The position numbers were made by a program, and so were the translations under genes. 64,000 nucleotides of DNA from Wujia chipingensis (GTDB lineage: Bacteria > Bacillota > Clostridia > Lachnospirales > Lachnospiraceae): positions 1,247,001 to 1,311,000 of the forward strand of contig NZ_CP060632.1 in the NCBI RefSeq assembly GCF_014337155.1, in the 5' to 3' direction. The notes beneath the pieces were generated by a model. That model ran no database searches. It worked only from the letters and a program-made list of their open reading frames with translations, and was not told the DNA's origin. Positions 48,993 through 58,301 of this stretch are shown piece by piece (position 1 is the first letter of the stretch; every line of letters begins with the position of its first letter).

Positions 48993-49010
48993 GAGGAGTC
49001 AGTTATTGAA

Positions 49011-49691
49011 ATGAAAAAACTGAAGCAGCTTTTTCGAAAATTTCATAATAAGAATCAGGGACTCACGCTGGTGGAAATGATCGTGACCTTTATGCTTATC
49101 GGGCTTTTTATGATTGCGGCGAGCAAGGTGATCGCGAATACGGTGAGTGTCTATTATACTGCGAAGGGCACTGCAAATGGTATGCAGGTATCATCCATCA
49201 TTGCTTCGAAGATCCGCGGTGAGATCGAGGGTGCGCGGGATGCGACAATCACAACGGAGGTAAAAAATGAGGATGGAACAACGAACGAGGTCACATTACC
49301 ATATGTCATGCAGCTGTCGACAGATGCGACGCTCGGTGGACAGAATGAAACGACAGGGTATAATAAGATCGAGTTTACCGATGCGCAGGGCAGTCATGTC
49401 TATATTGGCGTGAATGAAGAAGGATATCTGGTTGTGCATTATTATCCGGTGGTGGTTGCAAGTGGCGAAGTGAAGAGTACTGACTGGGTATTTGACCAGA
49501 AAGCGTATATGGGGTATTCCATCAAGGAGTTGAAGTTTACACAGCCGAAGGGAGATTATGCAGACAATATTATTTATATGAGTCTGACACTGCATAGCTC
49601 GCGGTATGGTGATTTTACATACACGGAATATATTCAGTGTTATAATTTAGATGCGAATTCCGACACACAGATCAACTGTAAAACAGAGTAA
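49011..49691 (+). CDS. Minor pilin, GspJ/PilW-like
   Basis: A 226-residue protein with prepilin signal NQG|LTLVEMIVTFMLIGLFM (Gly17, Glu +5). The C-terminal domain (residues ~50-226) is beta-rich with KIRGEIEGARDAT near its start. It begins 18 nt after the previous gene and ends 12 nt before pilD. Confidence 0.82.
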   Translation: MKKLKQLFRKFHNKNQGLTLVEMIVTFMLIGLFMIAASKVIANTVSVYYTAKGTANGMQVSSIIASKIRGEIEGARDATITTEVKNEDGTTNEVTLPYVMQLSTDATLGGQNETTGYNKIEFTDAQGSHVYIGVNEEGYLVVHYYPVVVASGEVKSTDWVFDQKAYMGYSIKELKFTQPKGDYADNIIYMSLTLHSSRYGDFTYTEYIQCYNLDANSDTQINCKTE

Positions 49692-49703
49692 AAGGAGTAG
49701 AAC

Positions 49704-50492
49704 ATGAATTATTTTTTATATGCAATGATATACATATTGGTATTTTTGATGGGAGTGACTGTGTTTTCTTATCTGAATCTGGTCATTGAACGGCTTCCGA
49801 AGAAGGAGAAGCTGACGATCCGTCATTCCCACTGTAAGCAGTGCGACCACGAGCAGACATGGAAAGATGTCATTCCGATCTTTTCCCGGATTCGTTATCA
49901 AAACCGCTGCAGATATTGTGGTTCTGTATTGCCGAAACGTCCGCTTATTATCGAGCTGGTCGGTGGTGCATTTGCAGTATTTTCTGTTGCAATGTACGGA
50001 ATTCATCTATCCGCGTTGCTGTTCTTCCTTGTGATCTGTGATCTGATGGTGATCACGATGATTGATGCGGACACGCAGGAGATTCCGCCACAGTTGAATG
50101 TGATTTTGCTGTTGCTTGGTATCCCTGCTATCTGGGTGTTGCCGGGACCAACGATCATAGAGCGTGTGATTGGACTGTTTGCGATCAGCGTGCCGATGTT
50201 TATTCTGATGTTATTCAACGGCTTTGGCGGCGGCGACGTGAAAATGATGTTTGCAGCCGGATTCCTGCTTGGTTGGAAGGGTGTAGTTGCTGCATTCTTC
50301 GTCGGCATCATTGTCGGTGGCGCGTATGCGATATATCTGCTTGTCAAGAAAAAGAAGGGCAGAAAAGAGCAGTTTGCATTTGGACCATTTCTGGCGTTTG
50401 GCGTACTTGTTTCGCTGACGCAGAATCTGGGAGACACGATGATTTCGACCTATATTGATTATGTGAAGAGTATGATGACTTCAACATATTAA
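49704..50492 (+). CDS. pilD: Prepilin peptidase PilD
   Basis: A 262-residue bifunctional prepilin peptidase and methyltransferase with about seven or eight hydrophobic helices. The N-terminal zinc-binding domain has two Cys pairs, CKQC near residue 44 and CRYC near 71. The catalytic aspartates are in MIDADTQEIPP near 120 and FGGGDVKMM near 176. It cleaves and N-methylates the pilins encoded around it. Confidence 0.95.
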   Translation: MNYFLYAMIYILVFLMGVTVFSYLNLVIERLPKKEKLTIRHSHCKQCDHEQTWKDVIPIFSRIRYQNRCRYCGSVLPKRPLIIELVGGAFAVFSVAMYGIHLSALLFFLVICDLMVITMIDADTQEIPPQLNVILLLLGIPAIWVLPGPTIIERVIGLFAISVPMFILMLFNGFGGGDVKMMFAAGFLLGWKGVVAAFFVGIIVGGAYAIYLLVKKKKGRKEQFAFGPFLAFGVLVSLTQNLGDTMISTYIDYVKSMMTSTY

Positions 50493-50634
50493 AAGAAAAA
50501 ACATGAAAGTGATAGACACAAGAAAAGAAAATCCGTATTGTGAGATGGACTTTCTAATTACAAACCGGAAATAAGTTTTTGCCTGTGGATTTGCAGGCAG
50601 TGTCTGAACTTGAGATAAAAAGGAGGAAACGTCC

Positions 50635-51834
50635 TTGGTCACTTACAAATACAGAGCGCAGGATGAGAACGGAAAGATGATTTCCGGTACGATGCAGGCT
50701 GCGGATGAGCTTGATCTGCATGAGCGCTTGAAACAAGAAAAAAAATATCTGATACAGGCGAAGGCACAGGCGGACAAGAATAATACGAAACGGCTGAAGT
50801 CCAATGCGATTTCTGATTTCGCAAAGAATATCGGCGAACTGCTTGGTGCGGGTGTCACACTCGTGAAAGCACTTCGTATCATCTCTGAGGATGAGTCCAT
50901 CAAGCCGAAGGAACGTGAGGTATACGTGGGACTTTCGAAGCAGGTGCGTTCCGGCGTACCGCTCTCTGAGGCGATGCTTGCGAGTGGCGATGCATTTCCA
51001 CCGCTCTTTATTAACATGATCAAGAGTGCGGAGAGCAGCGGAAGCATGGATAAGATTGCGCTGCAGATGTCAGTGCATTATGAGAAAGAATACCGGTTGA
51101 ATCAGAAGGTCAAAAGCTCGATGACGTATCCGAAGATTCTGTGCGTATTGATCGTGGTTGTAGTGGCAATCATTATGGGCTATGTCATTCCGCAGTTTAA
51201 GGATTTGTTCTCACAGATGGATACACTTCCGACATCCACGACGATCCTGCTTGGAATCAGTAATTTTGTGAAAAATAAGTGGTATGTCTTAATTATTGCG
51301 GCTGTTGTATTATATATTTTCTTCCGGGTTCTGTGTGCAATACCCGGAATCCGGTATGCGAAGGATAAGCTCGAACTGAAGCTTCCGGTCATCGGCAAGC
51401 TCCGCCGTGTTATCTATACGGCGCGTTTCGCAAGAACCTTGTCGAGCTTATATTCCGCAGGTATCTCGATTATCAACTGCCTGCAGATCGCAAGAAATAC
51501 GATTGGTAATTCTTATATTGAAAGACAGTTCGACCAGGTAATCGCAGATGTCCGTGCGGGTATGAATCTGAGTGAAAGTCTGGACCGTGTCGATGGATTT
51601 ACAAAGAAATTGTCTTCTTCGGTCGCAGTCGGCGAGGAGACAGGTGCGCTCGATACGATGCTTGTATCGATTGCAAATCAGATGGAATATGATTCTGAGG
51701 TTGCGATGAATAAGCTGGTTTCTTACTTAGAGCCTGCGATGATCGTCGTGATGGCGGCAGTCGTTGGATTTGTTATTATTTCCGTAATTCAGCCGATTTA
51801 CGGCTCGTATGCGACGATTGCGAATTCGTACTAA
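50635..51834 (+). CDS. pilC: Type IV pilus inner-membrane platform protein PilC
   Basis: A 399-residue GspF/PilC protein. It starts YKYRAQDENGKMISGTM, and two T2SSF domains follow (~70-195 and ~265-390). Signatures are GAGVTLVKALRII, IKSAESSGSMDKIALQM and AVGEETGALDTML, with hydrophobic helices near 165-185, 210-235 and 370-390. The start is TTG 50635, 8 nt after AAGGAGG. It anchors the PilB/PilT ATPases in the membrane. Confidence 0.94.
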   Translation: MVTYKYRAQDENGKMISGTMQAADELDLHERLKQEKKYLIQAKAQADKNNTKRLKSNAISDFAKNIGELLGAGVTLVKALRIISEDESIKPKEREVYVGLSKQVRSGVPLSEAMLASGDAFPPLFINMIKSAESSGSMDKIALQMSVHYEKEYRLNQKVKSSMTYPKILCVLIVVVVAIIMGYVIPQFKDLFSQMDTLPTSTTILLGISNFVKNKWYVLIIAAVVLYIFFRVLCAIPGIRYAKDKLELKLPVIGKLRRVIYTARFARTLSSLYSAGISIINCLQIARNTIGNSYIERQFDQVIADVRAGMNLSESLDRVDGFTKKLSSSVAVGEETGALDTMLVSIANQMEYDSEVAMNKLVSYLEPAMIVVMAAVVGFVIISVIQPIYGSYATIANSY

Positions 51835-51911
51835 ATATGCCCCAGAAGCAATGTATTGAATCCGGGTATTACAGTACAGGATGAAATCTACTATGGAAGG
51901 AGAACATACAT

Positions 51912-53429
51912 ATGAGTACAGTCATTTATCTGGCAAACCAACAGATACAAGTGATCACCGGTACTCCCGGAAATCGAAAGATTTCTGTCGCGGATTGTTA
52001 TACGGAAGATGCACCGGACGGCTGCATCATCAATGGTATGATCATGGATGCGGATGCATTCGTGAGTTTCATGCAGAACTTCTGGACGACGCATAATCTG
52101 CCGACGAAGGATGTGATCTTGGTCATCAATTCAACGAAATTTATCGGTAAGAATATTGAGATGCCTCTGCTCAATCCGAAGAAGACGGAAGAGTTTATTA
52201 ACCGCGAATTTACAGATATCAAACAGGGAGAGGATTATATCTGCGGATATTTTCCAATCGTACAGAATAAGGCAACAAAGAAAATCTACGCCGAGATTAT
52301 CACAACCGATTTCATCAAAGATTATGTGGACATCTTTACAGAGATTGGCGTGAAGGTAAAGGCAGTTTATTCCGGAGAGAGTAGTCTGATCCGTCTGACA
52401 GCATTGACAGCGGCGCAGCAGTACAAGACATTCGTTCTGCAGATTGCAGACCGCATGACGATTACGACGATTCTCTGGGTAAATGGGGCTTTTTATTACT
52501 TCAACAGTACCCGCTGCTTCCATGATCAGGGAACCGAGGACTATGCGCAGGATATCGCGCGTTCCGTCAGCCAGATCCGTCAGTTCATGCAGGCAAACCA
52601 GCTGGATTATCCGATTGAGGCAGTTTTACTTGCGGGTGTGAATCCACAGGATCTGCCATTATATCAGAATGCAATTTCCCAGCTTGATATTTACGCGCGT
52701 GTGGAGGTATTTGCAGATACACATGTTGCAACCAATGGTCTGGATGTACAGGCACATTTCCACCCGATCAGCGGTCTTGTTACGGGAAATGCCGGCAAGC
52801 AGAATTTCTTAGACGGCTATCATGCCGGAAAAAAGAAGGAAACAGAAGGTGGCGGAGTTGGAAAGGGATTTCTTGCAATTCTGATCAGTCTTGCTGTGAT
52901 GCTTGTGGGACTTGCCGTGTGTATTACGGTGCGCACACTAAAAAAACAGGAATTGCAGAAGCTGAAGGAGTACAATGAGTCTCCGGCAACGATTATGGAG
53001 GTTGCACGGTATGATGTACTTTTGGAGCAAACATCCTATCTGAGCAATCAATACAATGCGATTGCAGGAGTGAATCAGAATCTATACACGTATCCGGTCT
53101 GTAACCGTGAGGTGATGAGTGTGGTCGATGATTGCGCGCAGGGGCTTGTAACCGTGACCTTTGATTCTTTCGATGCGGATCTGGGCGTGCTGACGATGAC
53201 AGCGCGTGCCGATACGGTAGATAATATCAACAAATTCATCCGCAATTTGTGCGGCGTGGATATATTCAGCAATGTTGATTATACCGGATATTCTTATGTG
53301 GAATCCGATGAGCTGTGGGATATCCATGTGACCTGTACACTGGCGGAGTCCGCAGGCAGACATACCGATACAGATGCACAGCCAGAGACAACAGAAACAA
53401 ATTTGCCGGATGTCGGCGATGCAGAATAA
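51912..53429 (+). CDS. PilM-PilN fusion, pilus assembly
   Basis: A 505-residue protein longer than usual PilM (~350). Residues ~1-300 look like the actin-like PilM domain, with VILVINSTKFIGKNIEMPLL and FINREFTDI. A transmembrane helix follows (residues ~318-339, FLAILISLAVMLVGLAVCITV), then ~150 residues that match the length and layout of PilN (short N-terminal tail, helix, beta domain). PilM normally binds the cytoplasmic N-terminal tail of PilN; here they appear joined. A PilN gene is otherwise missing. PilO follows directly, in keeping with the usual M-N-O order. The PilN assignment is an inference from context and topology. Confidence 0.8.
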   Translation: MSTVIYLANQQIQVITGTPGNRKISVADCYTEDAPDGCIINGMIMDADAFVSFMQNFWTTHNLPTKDVILVINSTKFIGKNIEMPLLNPKKTEEFINREFTDIKQGEDYICGYFPIVQNKATKKIYAEIITTDFIKDYVDIFTEIGVKVKAVYSGESSLIRLTALTAAQQYKTFVLQIADRMTITTILWVNGAFYYFNSTRCFHDQGTEDYAQDIARSVSQIRQFMQANQLDYPIEAVLLAGVNPQDLPLYQNAISQLDIYARVEVFADTHVATNGLDVQAHFHPISGLVTGNAGKQNFLDGYHAGKKKETEGGGVGKGFLAILISLAVMLVGLAVCITVRTLKKQELQKLKEYNESPATIMEVARYDVLLEQTSYLSNQYNAIAGVNQNLYTYPVCNREVMSVVDDCAQGLVTVTFDSFDADLGVLTMTARADTVDNINKFIRNLCGVDIFSNVDYTGYSYVESDELWDIHVTCTLAESAGRHTDTDAQPETTETNLPDVGDAE

Positions 53430-53442
53430 GGAGGGAATCGTT

Positions 53443-54231
53443 ATGAAGTTAGAAATGACACAAAAAGACAAAAACCTCCTGATCATGCTTTCTATATTCG
53501 TGATCGTAGTCTGCATTGGTTACTGGGGTATTTACCCGGTTGTAAAGGGTATCGTGAATACGAACAAAGAGATTGCGACACAGAAGGAAACACAGGAAGA
53601 AAATGAGCTGAAGCTTACGCAGGTGCCGATGATGGAGGCAGATAACGAGCGGTTTTCAAATGAGATACAGGGAGTACGAGAATCATTCTTCCCAATGATG
53701 GAAAGTGCAGAGATTGATAAGTATTTTACTGAGCTTGTGTTAGGATATAACTTGTCAGCCTATGATCTGGCTATCCAGATGCCACAGGAAGAAACGGCTT
53801 TGGAGCCATATGTATATTCGAAGCGTGCGGCAATGCTCGCAGCACAGGAGGAAACGGATACGACTGAAGCACCACAGGGCGCGAAAGCGGAACGCTCTGA
53901 AATCGAAGCGGCTGAGGAGAGTGGCGGTATGTCGACGGACAGCGAAACGAGTGCGCTTCCGGCATTTGATGATGAGGTAACAACAGGTATTTATAATGCG
54001 ACGGTGACACTTCGTCTAGGCGGAAAAGAGAGTGATCTGCTTCAGCTGATCGAAGATCTCTCAAACAGCGATAAGAAAATCCGTGTGTGCAACTATTCAT
54101 GGTCTGAGGAGCGGAGTATCACGAACCTGACCGAAGAAGGTGAGTACGATATCAAGACTGAGCGTGTTTTGACATTGACGCTTGAGATCTATATGTACGA
54201 GGAGGTGCCGGACGATGGAAATGCGCAGTAA
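53443..54231 (+). CDS. pilO: PilO-like pilus assembly protein
   Basis: A 262-residue protein with one N-terminal transmembrane helix (residues ~11-33), a coiled-coil region (~40-70) and a PilO-like ferredoxin-fold domain at the C terminus. Between them (~140-185) lies a Glu/Thr/Ala/Ser-rich low-complexity insert not usual in PilO. The start ATG 53443 follows AAGGAGGG and the gene overlaps pilB by 17 nt. The order pilM-N-O-B supports the assignment. Confidence 0.78.
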   Translation: MKLEMTQKDKNLLIMLSIFVIVVCIGYWGIYPVVKGIVNTNKEIATQKETQEENELKLTQVPMMEADNERFSNEIQGVRESFFPMMESAEIDKYFTELVLGYNLSAYDLAIQMPQEETALEPYVYSKRAAMLAAQEETDTTEAPQGAKAERSEIEAAEESGGMSTDSETSALPAFDDEVTTGIYNATVTLRLGGKESDLLQLIEDLSNSDKKIRVCNYSWSEERSITNLTEEGEYDIKTERVLTLTLEIYMYEEVPDDGNAQ

Positions 54232-55900
54232 TAAAAATATCCGAATCGGTGATGTATTGCAGGAACTTGGATACATCAACGAAGATCAGATCAATCAGGC
54301 GGTTGCCTACCAGAAGGAAAACAAAGGTGTCCGTCTTGGTGCCGCATTGATTGCACTTGGCTTTATCACAGAGAAACAGATGTTAGAGGCGCTTGGAAAG
54401 CGTCTGAATTATGAGGTTGTCAATATTTCGGATCTGTCTGTGGATGTGAAAGCGGTGGAGATGATTCCGCGTGTTCTTGCCGAGAAATATAACATGATGG
54501 GATACAAGGTAGAGGATACGATGTATTATCTCCTTGTGGACGATCCGCTGAACTTCTATGGAATTGAGGATATCCGCCAGATTGTCGGACGGGAAGTTCA
54601 TATTTCTCTGTGTGAGAAGGCACCGCTCGAAAATTCCATTCAGTATTATTATTCAGAGGTATCTGCAAGACAGGCAGCACAGAAAGCATCGGCGAATACA
54701 ACACAGACGAGTGAGGTTATGGAGATCAGCGTAGAAGAGGGCGACGATGATACGCCAATCATCAACCTGTTTAACAGCCTGCTTGTCCGTGCTTATAACT
54801 CAAATGCATCTGATATCCATATCGAGCCATTTGAGAACCATACAAGCGTGCGAATGCGTATGGATGGTGTTATCTGCGACTTCATGACGCTGCAGAAGAA
54901 CATTCACAATTCCCTGCTGGCACGTATCAAAATCCTTGGTGATCTTGATATCGCAGAGCGAAGAATCCCGCAGGATGGACATTTCCGTATCAACATTGAA
55001 GGTGTGAACCTGAATGTTCGTGTATCTGTCATTCCAACCGTATTTGGCGAGAAAGCGGTTTTGAGACTTCTTGCATCGGCAGGTTCGATCGACCATATGG
55101 GAACGTTCGGTATGACTGACCGGAACTATAAACTCGTAATGCGGATGCTGCAGTCACCAAACGGAATCATTTATCTGACCGGACCGACGGGTTCCGGTAA
55201 ATCAACGACACTGTATATGATTCTGGAAGAACTTGCAAAACGTAGTGTAAATATCTCGACGATCGAAGATCCGGTCGAGAAAAATGTGCCAAAGCTCAAT
55301 CAGATGCAGGTAAATAATACCGCAGGACTGACCTTCGAGGTAGGACTTCGTGCCTTGCTTCGTCAGGACCCGGATATCATCATGGTCGGTGAGACGCGTG
55401 ATGCAGAGACCGCATCGATTTCTGTCCGTGCCGCAATCACCGGACATCTGGTACTTTCGACTCTACATACGAACGATGCGGCTTCTTCCGTTGTCCGACT
55501 GGCGGATATGGGCGTCGAGCCATACATGATCGCCAGCTCTTTGGTTGGTATCGTGGCACAGCGACTCGTGCGTAAAGTCTGCCCGTTCTGTGGTGAATGG
55601 GGACCGATGACCGAGCAGGAGGAAGCAATCGCAGGCGTACATTTCCCTCAGATCAAGCATGCCAAAGGCTGCAGACAGTGCAACAACACGGGCTACAAGG
55701 GACGTATTTCTATCCATGAAATCCTGATGATCGATAAGAAGGTGCGTGAAATGATCACGAAGGGCGCTTCGGTCGAGGAAATCAAAGATTATGCTGTACA
55801 GGAGCAGGGCATGAGTACCTTGAAGAAGAGTGCACTCGAACTCGTGGAAAATGGTACGACGACTGTAGATGAACTGTTGCGCGTGTCTTATTATGAGTAG
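54215..55900 (+). CDS. pilB: Type IV pilus extension ATPase PilB
   Basis: A 561-residue GspE/PilB ATPase. The N-terminal MshEN-like domain (~1-150) has RIGDVLQELGYINEDQINQAV. The ATPase core carries Walker A GPTGSGKSTTLYM near 323, Asp box STIEDPVEKNVP, Walker B region DPDIIMVGETRD, and His box ITGHLVLSTLHTNDA. The C4 zinc site CPFCGEW/CRQCNNTGYKG near 455-495 distinguishes it from PilT. It powers pilus extension. The start ATG 54215 follows GAGGAGGTG. Confidence 0.96.
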   Translation: MEMRSNKNIRIGDVLQELGYINEDQINQAVAYQKENKGVRLGAALIALGFITEKQMLEALGKRLNYEVVNISDLSVDVKAVEMIPRVLAEKYNMMGYKVEDTMYYLLVDDPLNFYGIEDIRQIVGREVHISLCEKAPLENSIQYYYSEVSARQAAQKASANTTQTSEVMEISVEEGDDDTPIINLFNSLLVRAYNSNASDIHIEPFENHTSVRMRMDGVICDFMTLQKNIHNSLLARIKILGDLDIAERRIPQDGHFRINIEGVNLNVRVSVIPTVFGEKAVLRLLASAGSIDHMGTFGMTDRNYKLVMRMLQSPNGIIYLTGPTGSGKSTTLYMILEELAKRSVNISTIEDPVEKNVPKLNQMQVNNTAGLTFEVGLRALLRQDPDIIMVGETRDAETASISVRAAITGHLVLSTLHTNDAASSVVRLADMGVEPYMIASSLVGIVAQRLVRKVCPFCGEWGPMTEQEEAIAGVHFPQIKHAKGCRQCNNTGYKGRISIHEILMIDKKVREMITKGASVEEIKDYAVQEQGMSTLKKSALELVENGTTTVDELLRVSYYE

Positions 55901-55940
55901 GATGAGAGCGGAAAAAATATATGTTTAAAGCACATATTTA

Positions 55941-56215
55941 GAAAGCAGGCAGAAAAACACAAACCGGAAGCTGATTGGCATGTAGAGAAGGGAAAAGTGT
56001 GTATAAAAGCGAGAATTGAAGTCGGAAAACACGCGGCATGTGTTTTTTGAAGGGAAAGCAAGCAGAAAAACACAAACCGGAAGCTGATTGGCGTGTAGAG
56101 AAGGGAAAAGTGTGTATAAAAGCGAGAATTGAAGTCAGAAAACACACGGTATGTGTTTTTGAAGAGAAAAGCAGGCAGAAAAAACCCATGCCGGAAGCTG
56201 ACAGCAAGTAGAAGA
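55941..56215 (+). repeat. 113-bp tandem repeat array 1 between pilB and pilT
   Basis: Two full 113-bp units (starting 55941 and 56054) and a partial third (from 56167). Each unit has ACAAACCGGAAGCTGATTGG and a hairpin AAAACAC...GTGTTTT followed by T's, for example in the first unit at ~56026-56049. A 113-bp period is not a multiple of three, so the array is not protein-coding repeats. No unique spacers are seen, so it is not CRISPR. The remaining intergenic sequence to 56286 is A-rich. Confidence 0.85.
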
Positions 56216-56286
56216 AAAAACAAGTAAAAATTATGATAAAAAAACATAATAAAAAGATTAAATAATACGAGAGGAGGTCGATATAT

Positions 56287-57333
56287 ATGATGATAGATCA
56301 GATGATTATGGAAGCACGTTCGATGGGATGCTCGGATATTCATATCACAGTTGGTATGCCACTTATGTATCGAATCAATGGTCGCTTGCAGAATGCACCG
56401 ACCAATCCAAGCGACGGAGAAATCATCGCGATGCTCGCAGAGCTTTTGACCGATGAACAGCGGGAGAATCTTGAGCGAGGCATAGATGCGGATTTTGCAA
56501 TTCGTACCCCGGATGGCAACCGTCAGCGTGTGAATGTGTTCAAGCAGGATGGCAAGATGGCGGCAACAATCCGACTGCTTAATTCCTCGATTCCGTCGAT
56601 GGAGATGCTTGGACTTCCAAGCGTGCTTCGGGAGCTGGCAGATAAGCCGCGTGGTATGATTCTTGTGACAGGACCAACCGGTTCTGGTAAATCAACCACA
56701 CTTGCTTCCATGATTGATTATATCAACGAGAATCGTCCGGAACATATTATTACGATTGAAGATCCGGTCGAGTATGTATACGACAGAAAGATGGCACTTA
56801 TTCACCAGAGAGAGGTTGGAAGAGATGTCACAAACTTTGCATCGGCACTTCGAAGTGCACTTCGTGAAGACCCGGATATTATTCTGGTAGGAGAGATGCG
56901 TGATTACGAGACAATCTCAGCAGCACTGACTGCGGCAGAGACCGGACATCTGGTTATGTCCACCCTGCATACGACTGGTGCGGCACAGACGATTGATCGA
57001 ATCATTGACGCCTGTCCAGCAGGCATGCAGAATCAGGTACGGACACAGCTTGCCAGCGTGTTAAATGGTGTAATCACACAGTGTCTGATTCCGAATGCAC
57101 GTGGAAATGGACGAGTTGTAGCGACAGAAATCTTAGTTGGTACGGATGCAGTTTGCAACCAGATCCGTGAGAATAAATGTCATCAGCTCGGTTCTCTGAT
57201 GCAGTCCGGTTCATCCGTAGGTATGCATACATTAAATGGTGATTTGTCCCGTTTGGTTCAGAACGGTATGATTAACCGCCAGATGGCTTACAAATATTCA
57301 AACGATGTCGCAGAGCTCGATCAGTATTTGTAA
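56287..57333 (+). CDS. pilT: Pilus retraction ATPase PilT
   Basis: A 348-residue PilT. Walker A GPTGSGKSTTL is near residue 129, Asp box ITIEDPVEYVYD, Walker B region DPDIILVGEMRD and His box ETGHLVMSTLHTTGA are present. There is no C4 zinc site, unlike PilB. The C-terminal QNQVRTQLASVL motif is the PilT AIRNLIRE-type region equivalent. It depolymerises the pilus for twitching or retraction. The start ATG 56287 follows GAGGAGG. Confidence 0.95.
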   Translation: MMIDQMIMEARSMGCSDIHITVGMPLMYRINGRLQNAPTNPSDGEIIAMLAELLTDEQRENLERGIDADFAIRTPDGNRQRVNVFKQDGKMAATIRLLNSSIPSMEMLGLPSVLRELADKPRGMILVTGPTGSGKSTTLASMIDYINENRPEHIITIEDPVEYVYDRKMALIHQREVGRDVTNFASALRSALREDPDIILVGEMRDYETISAALTAAETGHLVMSTLHTTGAAQTIDRIIDACPAGMQNQVRTQLASVLNGVITQCLIPNARGNGRVVATEILVGTDAVCNQIRENKCHQLGSLMQSGSSVGMHTLNGDLSRLVQNGMINRQMAYKYSNDVAELDQYL

Positions 57334-57363
57334 AAGGCTGTTGAGCAACTAGATGTGGCATAA

Positions 57364-57380
57364 ATGGTAAAAATTACCAT
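57364..57380. repeat. Perfect 7-bp inverted repeat upstream of pilin promoter
   Basis: ATGGTAA-AAA-TTACCAT at 57364-57380, between pilT and the pilin promoter. It could be an operator. No T-run follows, so it is not a terminator. Confidence 0.4.
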
Positions 57381-57410
57381 GAGAAAATCCCTCGAAAAAA
57401 AGGGAAAAAG

Positions 57411-57439
57411 TTGATACTGATAGCAAATTTTGCTATACT
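57411..57439 (+). promoter_or_regulatory. Promoter of the major pilin gene
   Basis: TTGATA at 57411-57416, a 17-nt spacer, and TATACT at 57434-57439. The pilin can thus be expressed independently of the upstream pilus operon. Confidence 0.78.
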
Positions 57440-57490
57440 TTATAAAGATTTTTCATATCAAAAAACAAAAAGACTAAGGAGGAAATGATT

Positions 57491-57970
57491 ATGAAAAAGA
57501 TGAAAGAAAACAAAGGTTTTACTTTGGTAGAGCTGATTGTTGTTATCGTAATTCTCGCAATTTTGGCAGCAATCCTCGTACCAGCATTGCTTGGTTATAT
57601 TGACAGAGCAAAGGGACAGCAGATTGTATTGAATGGAAAGACGGTATTGACAGCTGCGCAGACAGAGTGTTCAAGTGCTTATGCAAAAGGAACTGATTTG
57701 TCAGCTATGGATGCAACAACATTGAAGGCATTTCAGGATCAAATTAATAATACAGCAGATGTACCTTCTACAAATGTAAAAATTAAACTTGGGAAATCTG
57801 CAGAAGGTGTAACAAACAAGCATGAAGAATACACTGTACGAGGAGTAGAGTATACGCAGGGAGATAAAACAATTTATTATGTATATAATACAACCAATAA
57901 TACAGCTTCATGGGATGCAACAGCTGCTGAGTATGCAGCTTTAGCAGGTAAGGAAATAACGGTTAAGTAA
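57491..57970 (+). CDS. pilA: Major type IV pilin
   Basis: A 159-residue pilin. Short leader MKKMKENKG, cleavage after Gly9, then FTLVELIVVIVILAILAAILVPALLG with Glu at +5 and Pro in the helix. The C-terminal globular part (residues ~45-159) is Thr/Asn-rich and AT-rich in codon use. The start ATG 57491 is 8 nt after AAGGAGG; the ATG at 57485 is only 2 nt from it. It has its own promoter and is followed by a terminator. Confidence 0.93.
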   Translation: MKKMKENKGFTLVELIVVIVILAILAAILVPALLGYIDRAKGQQIVLNGKTVLTAAQTECSSAYAKGTDLSAMDATTLKAFQDQINNTADVPSTNVKIKLGKSAEGVTNKHEEYTVRGVEYTQGDKTIYYVYNTTNNTASWDATAAEYAALAGKEITVK

Positions 57971-57982
57971 AAATGAATTTAA

Positions 57983-58010
57983 ACGCTCTGGAGATATCCG
58001 GGGCGTTTTT
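57983..58010 (+). terminator. Terminator after the pilin gene
   Basis: ACGCTC-T-GGA...TCC-G-GGGCGT stem with one wobble pair (57983-58006), followed by five T's. Confidence 0.88.
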
Positions 58011-58150
58011 CCATAATAGATAAAGGTTCAGTCATTTTCTTTTTAAAACTAAAGGAGATGACTGAAATATATGGAGAGTGTTCATAAAAGTCGCTATGTT
58101 TTTTGATTTTATAAAAATGGTTTGTGAAGAATATGGGTCTCTTATGTTCT

Positions 58151-58235
58151 GAGCGTGGGGGCGGGACAGAAAACGGAAAAGCCCACGCTGTGGGCGTGGA
58201 AAGAGAAAAAGCGGGACACCCACCCAGGAAACTTG
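58151..58235 (+). repeat. Orphan copy of the 113-bp repeat family
   Basis: GAGCGTGGGGGCGGGACAG onward resembles the units of the array at 59356, with a perfect hairpin GCCCAC-GCT-GTGGGC at 58181-58195. It is a single diverged copy in the gene-free stretch 58011-58301. Confidence 0.6.
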
Positions 58236-58301
58236 AAAAAGGTTTCCGGGGTGAACTTATTTATAACAAAAAGGCAAGCTGGATTTTAATCAAGCTCTAC
58301 T

